This document shows positions 19,901-28,327 of a stretch of 64,000 bases of DNA, one piece after another. The notes beneath the pieces are model-generated. The model was not told the origin of the DNA, searched no databases, and saw nothing but the letters and a program-made list of their open reading frames with translations. How positions within the stretch are numbered: the stretch's first letter is position 1; every line of letters begins with the position of its first letter. This stretch comes from Planctomycetaceae bacterium (lineage in GTDB: Bacteria > Planctomycetota > Planctomycetia > Planctomycetales > Planctomycetaceae), in NCBI GenBank assembly GCA_028284485.1, contig JANQRQ010000086.1:1-64000 (forward strand), written 5' to 3'. A program made the translations under genes and the position numbers.

Positions 19901-21467
19901 ACAAAGGGATTTGTGCCATCATCAGCGATTGCGAGGAGACGAGTTCCCCGGTTTCTGCTGCAATCGCTAGCACGCGAATCTCGCGACCGATTTCCGCCAG
20001 GCAATAAAGTTGATCTTCCAACGGCAGCGGCGGGCCATGAAAAAATGTGCCGGCATAGGGGAGTTCGGTGTCATCGCGCGGTCCGCCGATTTCCCACAGC
20101 AGTTTGCCCGAACGACAATCGTAGGCAGACAATCGATTAGAGATTTGTGTCAAATTGTTGGGTGAAACCTGTTGTCCGCCGACATATCTTGTGGTCGTCG
20201 GTGTTTCTTCGCCCCCGACGGCAAATACGAATCTTCCGTCGCTGCTCAGGCCGTTCGATGTGGAATCGGTCCACAGTTGATTCATCAAATACATGCGCAA
20301 AGGTGTGGCCAGAGGATCCTGACCACGTCGTGTTTGCCGGCTGTAGTCCTGCTGCGCGAAATTATCAAATTGGCGATCTTTAGAAATCGATTGCCATTGA
20401 AGTTCTCCCGTTAAGGCATCGAATGCTTTTAAGTTTTCGAGAGTGCGGGCAATAACCATGTTGCCGACAGAAATCGGCCGCGCGGTCGGAATCAATGTCA
20501 GGCCTTGTTGCTCGCGCGCCTCTCGAAGTGTGGCGACCTCGTCGGTTACGACCCCGGCGTTGTCCGCATACGCTTCGTTTTGGAACTCCATCGAATGAAT
20601 CTGCCATGCCGCCTCGCCGACGAGGTTTGCCGGCGCTGCCTTCGCGTTGCGCGACGGATTTCCACCAGAGATCAACCACGAGTCGACAGGCTTCAGCGGC
20701 GACGGGGTGATTGCACCTGCGACCAAGGCCAGCCAGGGTAGCGCTTCGCGCTCCTCTTCATATAAGGGGACGCGACGACCGCCGATCATCAGTCCGTTAT
20801 TGCCCGCAAACTGCTTCAGGTCTTTCAGTAGGGCGCTGGCACGATTCGTTCGGCCGGATCGGTACCATCCGATGGCCGACTTCAGCGTTAATGCCGGTTC
20901 CCAACGACCTCGCACATTCGATTGTTTGGATAATCGGCCCAAGGCAATGGCCGCGGCCATCGGCTGCGAATTATCAAGAAGCAGTGTTCCGGAAAGATAG
21001 GTGGCTTCGTATCCCGCGTCGGTGTGAAAGTACCGGGCGGAAACTTCCTGCATCCGCTGCAAGTCGCGTTGTCGAATTCCTTCGTCCAGAATCGATCGAG
21101 CGGTATGACCGTACTCGAGTTCGTATAACCGGCGACCTTCGGGTGGCAACGCCGCGATGCGCTCCTCCGCTTCGGTCTTTAAACTGTGTCCTTCTGCTTC
21201 CAGGTAAAAGTCTTCGTCATGATCGAGAATCGATTGCAAATGACGCACAGCCGTCAGGTAATCTTCGGCTTGCGAAGCCTCATCGGCGAGAGAGATCTTC
21301 CGCTGTAGCTCTCGATCGGTCAAAAAGCGGATTTCTGAAGCACTCGCGGGGAAAGCGTTTGGCCGGCGGTTACCGAAGATGATCTGGGCATCGCCGCGAC
21401 CCGGGAAGAGACCCGCAAGAAGCGTTGTCATCCCGATAATAAGTCTTAACCGCAGCTCGACACGCAT
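16932..21467 (-). CDS. Very large secreted protein with TPR-like repeats and PQQ-type beta-propellers
   Basis: 1511 residues. A signal peptide (MRVELRLRLIIGMTTLLAGL) is followed by helical TPR-like sequence (about 50-240), then a first PQQ-like propeller (blades such as NLKAFDALTGELQWQS, RLSAYDCRSGKLLWE, VVAIDLNQNRLLWVYEY, ELHCISLADGETLWRRP). A second helical segment spans about 760-1020, and a second propeller follows (GLFAVDMMTGEQLWHR, YVQLVDLMTGESYWRS). These are binding or scaffolding folds; I see no catalytic signature and no evidence that PQQ is bound. GAGG 9 bases before ATG 21467 supports the start. The acidic tail NESDESQ is short. A periplasmic or surface location is likely; the function is unknown. 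Confidence 0.85.
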   Translation of the reverse strand: MRVELRLRLIIGMTTLLAGLFPGRGDAQIIFGNRRPNAFPASASEIRFLTDRELQRKISLADEASQAEDYLTAVRHLQSILDHDEDFYLEAEGHSLKTEAEERIAALPPEGRRLYELEYGHTARSILDEGIRQRDLQRMQEVSARYFHTDAGYEATYLSGTLLLDNSQPMAAAIALGRLSKQSNVRGRWEPALTLKSAIGWYRSGRTNRASALLKDLKQFAGNNGLMIGGRRVPLYEEEREALPWLALVAGAITPSPLKPVDSWLISGGNPSRNAKAAPANLVGEAAWQIHSMEFQNEAYADNAGVVTDEVATLREAREQQGLTLIPTARPISVGNMVIARTLENLKAFDALTGELQWQSISKDRQFDNFAQQDYSRQTRRGQDPLATPLRMYLMNQLWTDSTSNGLSSDGRFVFAVGGEETPTTTRYVGGQQVSPNNLTQISNRLSAYDCRSGKLLWEIGGPRDDTELPYAGTFFHGPPLPLEDQLYCLAEIGREIRVLAIAAETGELVSSQSLMMAQIPLYNSNLRKYSGSSPSFAEGVLICPTNGGVVVAIDLNQNRLLWVYEYQTTSYSYFANDPRQFMMMQRRMGQIPFQWPGSAPNDQWLESVPIIAGGRILLTPRDSNELHCISLADGETLWRRPRGNGLYLATVHNNNAIVVERNQVRAHRLSDGQPAWKEPTPIPMPAGQAVAIGNRLTLPLRTREVVTLDMNDGRILVHTVLGNELSPGNLVVTSDGAVVSQSEHAIHAWKPLATINTQLASRFANGTADGNDYAIHGELLLHQGQMDEGFAALRKAVDVDDDSPARATLVASLLEGMRVDFENHRDLAPEIERYARDPKQRVHFLRMYAEGLYRQKEFANAFEQYLKFADFDSDDLEMEAVDGLLAVRTDQWIRGRFGDLYREASGDERIELDAQIRELFSTIDEADDPLRMRRFLRLFSDHEVSEPARVALINSSDAAFTPLEQSVYCSYLRRSPDEKQAAQATARLAEIWLESKRFEDAAPLIDELATNWADIPVRGEETGEQTIQKWLADAEIAEGLSAEPLWPAADRIMQTTENATRGAASRSALVTIPIRGSSRPYFEGWTISADRIAQVFVARDSGGRVRWSFSSRELEQADQRRGVRFPSLSGAYVVVHNHFLVIVLADRFAVVDSLGESGEPRVLWTQSFGGPIVNSIYPSAARRAIAVGDVNVVSDERLCYQTEEGLFAVDMMTGEQLWHRNDVSRHSTVFGDNQYLFCVDANSRNARVFRSVDGRLLTRKMLPPPATRLAIVGRHMVTWGGVESRYVQLVDLMTGESYWRSEFPSQTKLYVIANDELATLKPDGVFQILKLSDGSVVLKDQLPTIENLTQIRVHRTAERYVLLTAVQQKAPRKNALMPVPGNAAGVNGPVYGFHRETKQREWTTHITDQYLRPGQVPNTPILMLTALTRPQMRPPGFGNMNPQSYKMAILDIRNGRIAYSSRTPETIEALSVVINDDEKRIDVLMQGAPMVSLAFDENASDSPNESDESQ

Positions 21468-21674
21468 GGTGCAGTGCCTCGTGGATCGATCCAGCCTACC
21501 AATTCGGGCCAGTGTTTCGGTCTGGCCACCCCTCTCGAAGATAGCCGATTCTTTTGTTCAGCGACACTCCAGTTCAACGTACGTGGCGCCGCCCGGATTA
21601 ATTGGCGGTATTTTGCGAAAATCGTCATGCGGCGGCATTTTGAGCGGGCCTGCCAAACCCGTTGACATCGCATC

Positions 21675-21708
21675 AAAAAACCCGCACCGGCATAGCGCCG
21701 GGCGGGTC
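21675..21708 (-). terminator. Rho-independent terminator of the thioredoxin-like gene
   Basis: On the minus strand a GC-rich hairpin (ACCCGC-CCGGC arms with one bulge) is followed by six T, just beyond the stop at 21741. Confidence 0.8.
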
Positions 21709-21740
21709 TTGAGATTTACGTATTTGCGAGAAACGCGTTC

Positions 21741-22325
21741 TTAGCTGTCGCTCGCCTTCTTTTCGGCCTTTTCTTTGGCGGCGAGGATCTTCGCCGTTTC
21801 TTTCAAGATGTTTTGCCGTTCCTTCTTGGAGAGCGCTGCCTTGGTGAAGGCGACGTTGGATTTAACGTCGGATTCGACCCACATCATGACATTCACGGCC
21901 GCATCTTCAGAAATTTTGTAGGCCGGCGGGCCAGTAATTCCGTCGAACATCGTCAGCGGAACATTTTTGATCTTCTTCTCTTCGGCCAGCTTGGTGAGCT
22001 TGGCTTCGTCGGCATCGGGATCGTCGGTCAGCAGCACGAGGAATGCCGACATCTTTTGATCCTTATTCTTGCCAACGCGATTGTCGATGCTCTTCACCAA
22101 TGCCGCGACGTCGTCGTTAATTTCACGAGTGAAAATGCTGACGACCGGCTTGCCGCCGTAGGCACAGCGATAGCAAAGCGACTTGCCTTTGTTGGGGCCA
22201 GTAACGTCCTTGACGTTGAACGCGCCCGGGCTCGATCCGCATTCCAAACCGGATTCCACTTCGCCGGCGGTTGCGAAACTTGTTGCAAAGAGAAGAGCGA
22301 CTGCTGGTACGAGAACTCTTTTCAT
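21741..22325 (-). CDS. Secreted thioredoxin-fold-like protein of unknown function
   Basis: 194 residues. The signal peptide MKRVLVPAVALLFATSFATA precedes a mature part that begins with ECGSSPGAFNVKDVTGPNKGKSLCYRCAYGGKPVVSIFTRE. This resembles a peroxiredoxin/thioredoxin-like strand order, with a CYRC pair (a CxxC motif) and a C-terminal Lys-rich helix. ATG 22325 is chosen because the signal peptide starts there and AGG lies just upstream. The peroxiredoxin gene lies next upstream on the same strand, so both may serve extracytoplasmic redox control; that link is inference. Similar small proteins are common in planctomycetes. The family name is not certain. Confidence 0.65.
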   Translation of the reverse strand: MKRVLVPAVALLFATSFATAGEVESGLECGSSPGAFNVKDVTGPNKGKSLCYRCAYGGKPVVSIFTREINDDVAALVKSIDNRVGKNKDQKMSAFLVLLTDDPDADEAKLTKLAEEKKIKNVPLTMFDGITGPPAYKISEDAAVNVMMWVESDVKSNVAFTKAALSKKERQNILKETAKILAAKEKAEKKASDS

Positions 22326-22495
22326 TGACCTTTTCTCCATCTAAAACTGCTCGAAATATTGAGACAGAAAACCACAAAGTTGCTTGTGAACGACCATCGT
22401 CACAATTGTTTCGCCACGCATCATAGTAGCCGCGGCGCGACTCCGTCGAGAAGAAAAACCGATCTTCGGGTAATTCTCATCAAATTCCAGAATCG

Positions 22496-22515
22496 TTTGT
22501 GAGGTAACTCACAAA
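22496..22515. terminator. Perfect inverted repeat downstream of the peroxiredoxin gene
   Basis: TTTGTGAG-gtaa-CTCACAAA: 8-bp perfect arms with A/T flanks, 20 bp past the peroxiredoxin stop on the minus strand. A plausible weak terminator or operator. Confidence 0.5.
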
Positions 22516-22535
22516 AGCGAATCCCGTGAAATCGA

Positions 22536-23126
22536 TTACTTCTTGTTCACCAAAGCGAGAATCGCTTTGCTGTCTTCAGCGGCATTGACCTTACTGTTCT
22601 TTAAGGCAATTTTCTTGTCTTGATCGATGACAAATGTCCAACGGGCCGCCGTTCCACCGCGAGTGAGTGTCACTTCTTTGCCATCAACTTCGCGGACAAT
22701 GCTGCGTTCCCCGGCGTTAAAGGGAACACCGAACTTCTTGGCGACTTTGCCCTTCTCGTCGGCCAGCAGCGTGAAATTGAGATTTTCGGCCTTCTTGAAC
22801 AGTTGATGATTGCGGACCGAATCGCCGCTGACGCCGATCACCGTGACGCCTTTATCCTTCAATGTTTTCATATCGTCGCGAAAACCACACGCCTGCTTGG
22901 TGCAGCCCCCGGTCATATCGGCCGGGTAGAAATAGACGACAATAATCTTCTTGCCGACATGGTCAGCCGATTTCCAAACTTTGCCCTTGTCATCGAGAGC
23001 TTCAAACTTGGGTGCTGCATCGCCGACTTTCAAATCGACCGGTGCATCGTCAGCGGCCTGCACGGGGCGGCTGGCCAGAACTGCCAAAACCAGTCCCGTT
23101 AGAATGGTTGCAATTAACGTCTTCAT
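22536..23126 (-). CDS. Exported peroxiredoxin, BCP/PrxQ type
   Basis: 196 residues. The signal peptide MKTLIATILTGLVLAVLASRPVQA is followed by an AhpC/TSA domain. The peroxidatic and resolving cysteines are five residues apart in MTGGCTKQACGFRDD, as in atypical 2-Cys BCP/PrxQ enzymes. Other features are KFEALDDKGKVW, FYPADMTGG, VIGVSGDSVRNHQLF and the late RWTFVIDQDKKI. It reduces peroxides or lipid hydroperoxides outside the cytoplasm, using thioredoxin-like donors. The start at 23126 has GAGG upstream and a proper signal sequence; the frame extends 17 codons further upstream without support. The terminator-like repeat after it separates it from the thioredoxin-like gene. Confidence 0.9.
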   Translation of the reverse strand: MKTLIATILTGLVLAVLASRPVQAADDAPVDLKVGDAAPKFEALDDKGKVWKSADHVGKKIIVVYFYPADMTGGCTKQACGFRDDMKTLKDKGVTVIGVSGDSVRNHQLFKKAENLNFTLLADEKGKVAKKFGVPFNAGERSIVREVDGKEVTLTRGGTAARWTFVIDQDKKIALKNSKVNAAEDSKAILALVNKK

Positions 23127-23656
23127 TGAACCTCGTCTCCTAAAAAACGAATAAGAGTTATCCCCGCAGTGTGCCAATTTTTGGCACAGTTTACGGAAGG
23201 CGTACTAAGGCTGTGTGAATTCTTGGGGTAGGAATCCGTTGCTTTGTCGTGCGTGGCTGCTGCATTCGCGCGGGCAAATCAGCAAGCCCGATTGTGGAGT
23301 GAATTCTTGATTCAGAATACGGCTCCCGGATTCGAGCGTCAATGACTTGCTTGTCGAGATTTGATTTCCAGCGGGAAGTTTATGACCTGTGGAAATCAGC
23401 CCCATTCCATCGGATTCGGGTGATGCATCCGGCCGAGTTGATTTGTGAGACCGGCCCAAATGTCACGAGCGCCTGCTTGGCCTCATACGCAGATTCTCGC
23501 TACACTCGATTCGATGAGATTGCCGCCCAGGTCTGCGAACTCGCAACGCAGTTTCACCGCGTGGAGTTCGAGCCCCCAGGCGGCCATTGCCAGGCATGCC
23601 GATTTTGGAAGGCCTGATTTTCCGATATCTGTCGAGAAATCGATCGGGGAGTGATC
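23127..23656. other. Divergent intergenic region
   Basis: About 530 bp between divergent genes. Open frames of 70-110 codons exist on both strands, but none has a ribosome site or a recognisable motif. No repeat family was noticed. Confidence 0.45.
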
Positions 23657-24979
23657 ATGCATGTTGCGAAGAGAGATCGTCTGCCGCTGAATGGCCTCGC
23701 AGTCGCCATAATGTTGGGTGCGTGGGCTGTGCCAGACGTCAGCCATTCCGATGATTGGCCACAGTGGGGCGGACCGCAGCGCGATTTGATTTGGCGCGAG
23801 ACCGGCATCGTTCAAAAACTACCAACGAGCGGGTTACTCCCTCGCGTGTGGTCGACACCCATCGGCGACGGTTACGCCGGGCCGGCGGTGGCCAATGGCC
23901 GCGTCTACATCACTGACCGCCAAACCAACCGCAGCACCGAACGCGTTTTGTGTCTCGATGCGGAAACGGGCGAAGAAATTTGGAAGTACGAATACCGGGC
24001 CGTCTATACGGTGAGTTATCCGGCCGGTCCGCGCGCGACACCGGTCATCGATGGCGATCGCGTTTATACGATTGGTGCGCAGGGAAACATGTTTTGCTTC
24101 CATGCCGAAAAAGGAAACATTCTTTGGCAAAAGAATTTTGTCAACGATTATCAGACCGAGTTGCCGACCTGGGGCATGGCCGCTTCGCCGTTGGTCGATG
24201 GTGATCAGTTAATTACGTTGGTCGGCGGAGCGAATGGCGCCTTGGTTGTGAGCTTCGACAAGTTGAGCGGCAAAGAGAATTGGCGGTCTCTGGACGATCG
24301 TGAAGTCGGCTATTGTCCCCCGATGATTTTCGATATCGACGACATCCGCCATTTGATCATCTGGCATCCGCATGCCATATCGTCACTGAAGCCCGAGACT
24401 GGCGAGTTAAATTGGCAAGTCCCGTTCTTGGTGCGCGCCGGTTTGTGTATTCCGACGCCACGGCAAGTGGGGAATCGGTTGTTCTTCACCAGTTTTTATA
24501 ACGGACCCCGCATGATCGAGGTTAGTTCCGATGGGCAGTCCGCGCGCATTGCGTGGAAGGGAGACAGTGATATCGAGTTGTCGGAAGGAACGGACGGTTT
24601 GCATTCGATTATGTCGACACCCGTCTTCACCGGAAGCCACATTTACGGCGTGGGAAGCTACGGCGAGCTCCGGGGCCTCAATGCTCGAACGGGCGAACGA
24701 CTCTGGATGACTCGACAAGCGACGGGTGAGGGCCGCTGGTGGAATGCCTTTATTATTCCACACGAAGACCGTTACTTTCTGCACAACGAGCAAGGGGATT
24801 TGATTATTGCCAATCTCACCCCCGAGGGATACGAGGAAATCAGTCGGGCCAAATTAGTCGAACCGACGCGGGATGTCAGGCGTCGCTTGACGATTTGGTC
24901 GCATCCGGCATTCGCCATGCAAAGTGTCTTCGCTCGCAACGATAAAGAAATCGTGCGCGTCGATTTGTCGGCGCGGTAG
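23657..24979 (+). CDS. Secreted PQQ-like beta-propeller protein
   Basis: 440 residues. The signal sequence (PLNGLAVAIMLGAWAVPDVSHS) precedes DDWPQWGGPQRDLIWRETGI, the entry motif common to planctomycete PQQ-propeller proteins ('W.qWrGp.rdg'). Propeller blades are clear: RVLCLDAETGEEIWKYEY, NMFCFHAEKGNILWQKNF, ALVVSFDKLSGKENWRS and LRGLNARTGERLWM. It is probably an extracytoplasmic binding protein rather than an enzyme, as no catalytic residues are evident. ATG 23657 is favoured over GTG 23651. It shares its fold with the large protein at 16932-21467 but not its extra domains. Confidence 0.85.
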   Translation: MHVAKRDRLPLNGLAVAIMLGAWAVPDVSHSDDWPQWGGPQRDLIWRETGIVQKLPTSGLLPRVWSTPIGDGYAGPAVANGRVYITDRQTNRSTERVLCLDAETGEEIWKYEYRAVYTVSYPAGPRATPVIDGDRVYTIGAQGNMFCFHAEKGNILWQKNFVNDYQTELPTWGMAASPLVDGDQLITLVGGANGALVVSFDKLSGKENWRSLDDREVGYCPPMIFDIDDIRHLIIWHPHAISSLKPETGELNWQVPFLVRAGLCIPTPRQVGNRLFFTSFYNGPRMIEVSSDGQSARIAWKGDSDIELSEGTDGLHSIMSTPVFTGSHIYGVGSYGELRGLNARTGERLWMTRQATGEGRWWNAFIIPHEDRYFLHNEQGDLIIANLTPEGYEEISRAKLVEPTRDVRRRLTIWSHPAFAMQSVFARNDKEIVRVDLSAR

Positions 24980-25059
24980 GGCGGCTGTTTAACGCGATGG
25001 TTGTCTTTTAGGGCATGCCACCTTGTCCCACTTGGAGTTGTGGCGCGGAGTGAATCGGC

Positions 25060-26199
25060 ATGACTCAAACATTCGACTGCATTGTGTTGGGAGTCGGCGG
25101 ATTCGGCAGCGGCGCGCTGTACCATTTGGCACGGCGCGGGGTGAATGTCGTCGGACTGGAACAATTCGGCGTGGCGCACGACCGGGGCAGTTCGTCGGGT
25201 GAAACACGAATTGTCCGCAAGGCTTATTTTGAACATCCCGATTACGTACCGCTGCTTCTGCGCGCTTACGAATTGTGGACCGATCTTCGGGCGGAAACGA
25301 GCCGCGAACTATGGGACCTTTGCGGTTTGATGTTGGCAGGACCTGCGGAGGGAGAAGCGATTTCCGGCGCGCACCTGGCCACGCGATTGCACCATATCCC
25401 ATTGGAAGATGTTCCCTTGGAACAGGCGCGAACTCGCTTTTCGGCGTTTCGTATCCCGGACGATTTTTCCGTCGTGTTCGAACCCGAAGCCGGCTACCTA
25501 CGCGTCGAACAGTGTGTGCGTTCGCATATCGAGCGGGCGCAAGCGCTCGGTGCGCAGCTTTGCACGAATGAACCTGTCCAAGCATGGGAAACTGATGGAA
25601 AGACTGTCAAAGTTCGCACCGAAAAAGAGGTCTACGAAGCTCCCCGTATGGTTGTGACGGCCGGTGCCTGGACTTCGCAAATTCTTGCCGAATTGGACAT
25701 TCCGCTGACTGTGTTGCGGAAGCTTGTCTACTGGTTCGAGGTGAACAAAGGAGAGGAGAAGACGGCTGCCGGTCTGCCCGCCTTCTACTTCGAGTTACCG
25801 GACGGTGCTTTTTATGGTTTTCCGTCAATCGACGGGCAAACGATGAAGGTCGCCGAACATACTGGGGGCTTCGAAGCGAAGAATCCCTCCGTGCTCGATC
25901 GGGAATCGCGCGCCGCCGACAGTCGGCCGGTAGAACAATTCGTTTCGGCAGCATTGCCGATTCTAAAACCAAAGTTCCAACGCCATGCGGCCTGTATGTA
26001 TACGATTTCGCCCGATCATCACTTCATCGTCGATCGCCATCCCGCGCACGAAAACGTTATCGTCGGGGCAGGCTTCTCGGGACACGGGTTCAAGTTTACC
26101 AGCGTCTTGGGCGAAGCTTTCGCCGATCTGGCCATTGAAGGCAGCACGCGGTTGCCGATCGGGTTTCTGTCGGCCAATCGGTTTCAAAAGGAATCGTGA
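25060..26199 (+). CDS. solA: FAD-dependent amine oxidase, SolA/monomeric sarcosine oxidase family
   Basis: 379 residues, the family's normal length. The FAD-binding GxGxxG motif is at the N-terminus (CIVLGVGGFGSGALYHLARRG). The SSSGETRIVRKAYFEHPDYVPLL segment is diagnostic of SolA-like enzymes. The Cys that binds FAD covalently in this family is present in CMYTISPDHHFIVDRHP, and the end has GAGFSGHGFKF. The reaction is oxidation of N-methyl amino acids (sarcosine or N-methyltryptophan) to the demethylated amino acid, formaldehyde and H2O2. The true substrate cannot be told. It is followed 131 bp later by a metallo-hydrolase gene. Confidence 0.88.
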   Translation: MTQTFDCIVLGVGGFGSGALYHLARRGVNVVGLEQFGVAHDRGSSSGETRIVRKAYFEHPDYVPLLLRAYELWTDLRAETSRELWDLCGLMLAGPAEGEAISGAHLATRLHHIPLEDVPLEQARTRFSAFRIPDDFSVVFEPEAGYLRVEQCVRSHIERAQALGAQLCTNEPVQAWETDGKTVKVRTEKEVYEAPRMVVTAGAWTSQILAELDIPLTVLRKLVYWFEVNKGEEKTAAGLPAFYFELPDGAFYGFPSIDGQTMKVAEHTGGFEAKNPSVLDRESRAADSRPVEQFVSAALPILKPKFQRHAACMYTISPDHHFIVDRHPAHENVIVGAGFSGHGFKFTSVLGEAFADLAIEGSTRLPIGFLSANRFQKES

Positions 26200-26330
26200 C
26201 GGCCCGGTATCTTATGCAACGGTGCTGCGTTGCCAGGAATCGGATCGATCAGCAGATTGATTGACACATCGCCGACGAAAACGTGTATGGTATGACCCAA
26301 GTGCTCGGACTTGGCTTGGGGGAAGTTGTG

Positions 26331-27179
26331 ATGCAGCTCGGCGATATCCAATTGCGAACGATTTCAGGAGGCAAATTCCTGATCGACGGTGGCACGATGT
26401 TTGGCGTCGTTCCCCGCACGATGTGGGAACCTCTATTTCCCGCCGATGACCAACACCGAATTCGGCAAGCCACGAATTGTGTGCTCGTTTCTCAGGAAGA
26501 TCAGCACACGCTGATCGATACCGGGTATGGTTCGAAATTGTCTGACAAGCAGCGCGACGTGTTTCAATCGGAAGCCGGCGATCCGCTGTTGGAAAGCCTG
26601 GCCGCCCATTCGATCACGCCGGACCAAATCAGCACGGTCATCCTGTCGCATTTGCATTTCGACCATGCCGGCGGCGCCACCCGCATGAACGAACAGCAAC
26701 TTCTCGTCCCCACGTTCCCGAATGCCGAATATGTCGTGCAACGGCGGGAATGGATGATTGCCACGGCAGAACTGCCCGAGTTGCGCGGTGCCTATCCTCA
26801 AGATAATCTGTTGCCGCTCAAAGAGTCGGGCCAACTCCGCTTGATTGATGGCGATCAGGAAATCATCCCTGGCTTCCATTCGATGGTGACCGGCGGTCAT
26901 ACCGCCGCCCATCAGGTCATCTTAATCGAGCATGGCGACTTGATGTCGGTTTATCTTGGTGATATCTGTCCGACGTCGCGGCACCTGAAAACTCTTTGGG
27001 GAATGGCCTACGATGTTGATCTGTTGCAGGTTCGTCGCCAAAAGTCGAAGATATTAAGCGGCATTGCCGATCAGGGATGGCTGGCATTATTCGACCACGA
27101 TCCGGATGTTGCAGCCGCCTATCTCGATCGCGATCCGAAAAAAGAGTTTGTGGTAGCCGAGCAGTTTGCCCAACTTTAG
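26331..27179 (+). CDS. Metallo-beta-lactamase-fold hydrolase
   Basis: 282 residues. The zinc-binding signature is SHLHFDHAGGATRMN (HxHxDH), with a second His in TGGHTAAHQ, an Asp in YLGDICPT and a late His in LFDHDPDVAAAY. The layout resembles AHL-lactonase-like (AiiA) and related lactone or ester hydrolases, although quorum quenching is not implied by context. ATG 26331 follows GGGGGAA at a workable spacing; the frame is open 16 codons further upstream to 26283. The substrate is unknown. Confidence 0.85.
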   Translation: MQLGDIQLRTISGGKFLIDGGTMFGVVPRTMWEPLFPADDQHRIRQATNCVLVSQEDQHTLIDTGYGSKLSDKQRDVFQSEAGDPLLESLAAHSITPDQISTVILSHLHFDHAGGATRMNEQQLLVPTFPNAEYVVQRREWMIATAELPELRGAYPQDNLLPLKESGQLRLIDGDQEIIPGFHSMVTGGHTAAHQVILIEHGDLMSVYLGDICPTSRHLKTLWGMAYDVDLLQVRRQKSKILSGIADQGWLALFDHDPDVAAAYLDRDPKKEFVVAEQFAQL

Positions 27180-27316
27180 TAAGATGGGAGCGAACCTCGT
27201 TCGGAATGCGGATTTCCAATCAATCGGCCACGGTTGACCCCCACGGTTCCCGCAGAAGGGCACGGTTTTCAGGTGTTGCCGTGCCTTGAATTTACGGAAA
27301 TCTCGAGCAATAATCC

Positions 27317-27345
27317 TTGACATATCAGACACAATGTCTTACTGT
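27317..27345 (+). promoter_or_regulatory. Promoter with palindromic operator for the BlaI-like repressor gene
   Basis: TTGACA (27317-27322), a 17-bp spacer, and TACTGT (27340-27345) form a sigma-70-like promoter. The spacer carries AGACA-CAA-TGTCT (27327-27339), a perfect inverted repeat that resembles BlaI/MecI operators (dyads built on TACA/TGTA- or GACA/TGTC-type half sites). Repressor binding there would block the promoter, giving autoregulation. Confidence 0.65.
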
Positions 27346-27382
27346 GTGGCCGGTTGATTTGCCATAACTGTGGGAAGTGCTT

Positions 27383-27790
27383 ATGACCAAACGTCCTCGT
27401 GATGTAACCGACGCCGAGCTGGCCATTTTACAGGTATTATGGAGCCAGGGGCCTTCGACAATTCGTCAACTGACCGACATCTTGTATCCCGAGCGGACGG
27501 CGGCGCAGTACGCGACCGTGCAAAAGCTACTGCAGCGTTTAGAGACGAAAACATGCGTCAAACGGGATCGAAGTGCCGCCGTGCATGTGTTCGATGCGAC
27601 GATTAGCCGCGATGATTTGATCGATCGCAAACTGCGGACTGTTGCCGAAAAACTGTGCGACGGATCGCTGACACCACTATTAACTCACTTGGTTCAGGCC
27701 GATCGATTGACTGTGGAAGAACGCAAAATGCTCCGCGAATTAGTGGAACGGTTGGACCGGGAATCGGGCCATTCCGACAGTTCGCTGTAA
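27383..27790 (+). CDS. BlaI/MecI/CopY family transcriptional repressor
   Basis: 135 residues. The winged-helix segment VTDAELAILQVLWSQGPSTIRQLTDILYPERTAAQYATVQKLLQRLETK is the family signature. The C-terminal helical part (LTPLLTHLVQADRLTVEERKMLRELVERL) is the dimerisation region cut by MecR1/BlaR1-type proteases in relatives. ATG 27383 is chosen over GTG 27377. The M56 peptidase gene lies 540 bp downstream, so this is a standard repressor/protease-sensor pair, though with an unusually long gap and no beta-lactamase gene nearby. Confidence 0.92.
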   Translation: MTKRPRDVTDAELAILQVLWSQGPSTIRQLTDILYPERTAAQYATVQKLLQRLETKTCVKRDRSAAVHVFDATISRDDLIDRKLRTVAEKLCDGSLTPLLTHLVQADRLTVEERKMLRELVERLDRESGHSDSSL

Positions 27791-28327
27791 CCGCAGCCAT
27801 TCAATTCGGTGTTTTGGGGCATTTCTCGTACCGGTCAGCTGAGTCCACAGTTCGACCGAAGAGCCCCTGGTGCCACGGTTTACAGGAGCGAAACGCCGCA
27901 CGCGCCGCGTGAAACACCTTATATCTCTAACAAAAAGGCTGAATTAGCGTCTTTTTTTCATACGGACGTGAAAGAAATTCCCTCAGTCAGCGTTCCTTAT
28001 TAATGGAGAGGATTTTTCGCAATGAACGGTGCTTGCCAACGAATACCAATAGGCAGGTGCCGTATACAGGGCGGTTAGCCGCATCTTGTTGGCTGAGATT
28101 CCGCAAAAAACAACTTCACGGACGTCGTTCGCAGCTATTTCGCAACAAAAGGAGTTCCCAAACCAACTATTAGTGTGCGTAATCCGAAACGGTTCGCCGT
28201 TATATGGATACATCGAAATTCGTCTTGTGAAACAGGGCTGAAATTCGCCTACCGGGAGCAAGCAGAGAGATCCGCAGGTTCCAGGAGTCGTTTTTTCTTC
28301 ATAAGTACCCGAGTCTGACGCGCGGAA
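27791..28327. other. Leader-like gap between repressor and M56 sensor, with terminator
   Basis: No gene seen. A hairpin followed by seven T (AAAAAGGCT...AGCGTCTTTTTTT, 27932-27958) looks like a rho-independent terminator after the repressor gene. The sensor gene may therefore have its own promoter in the 370 bp that follow; I could not identify one. Confidence 0.5.
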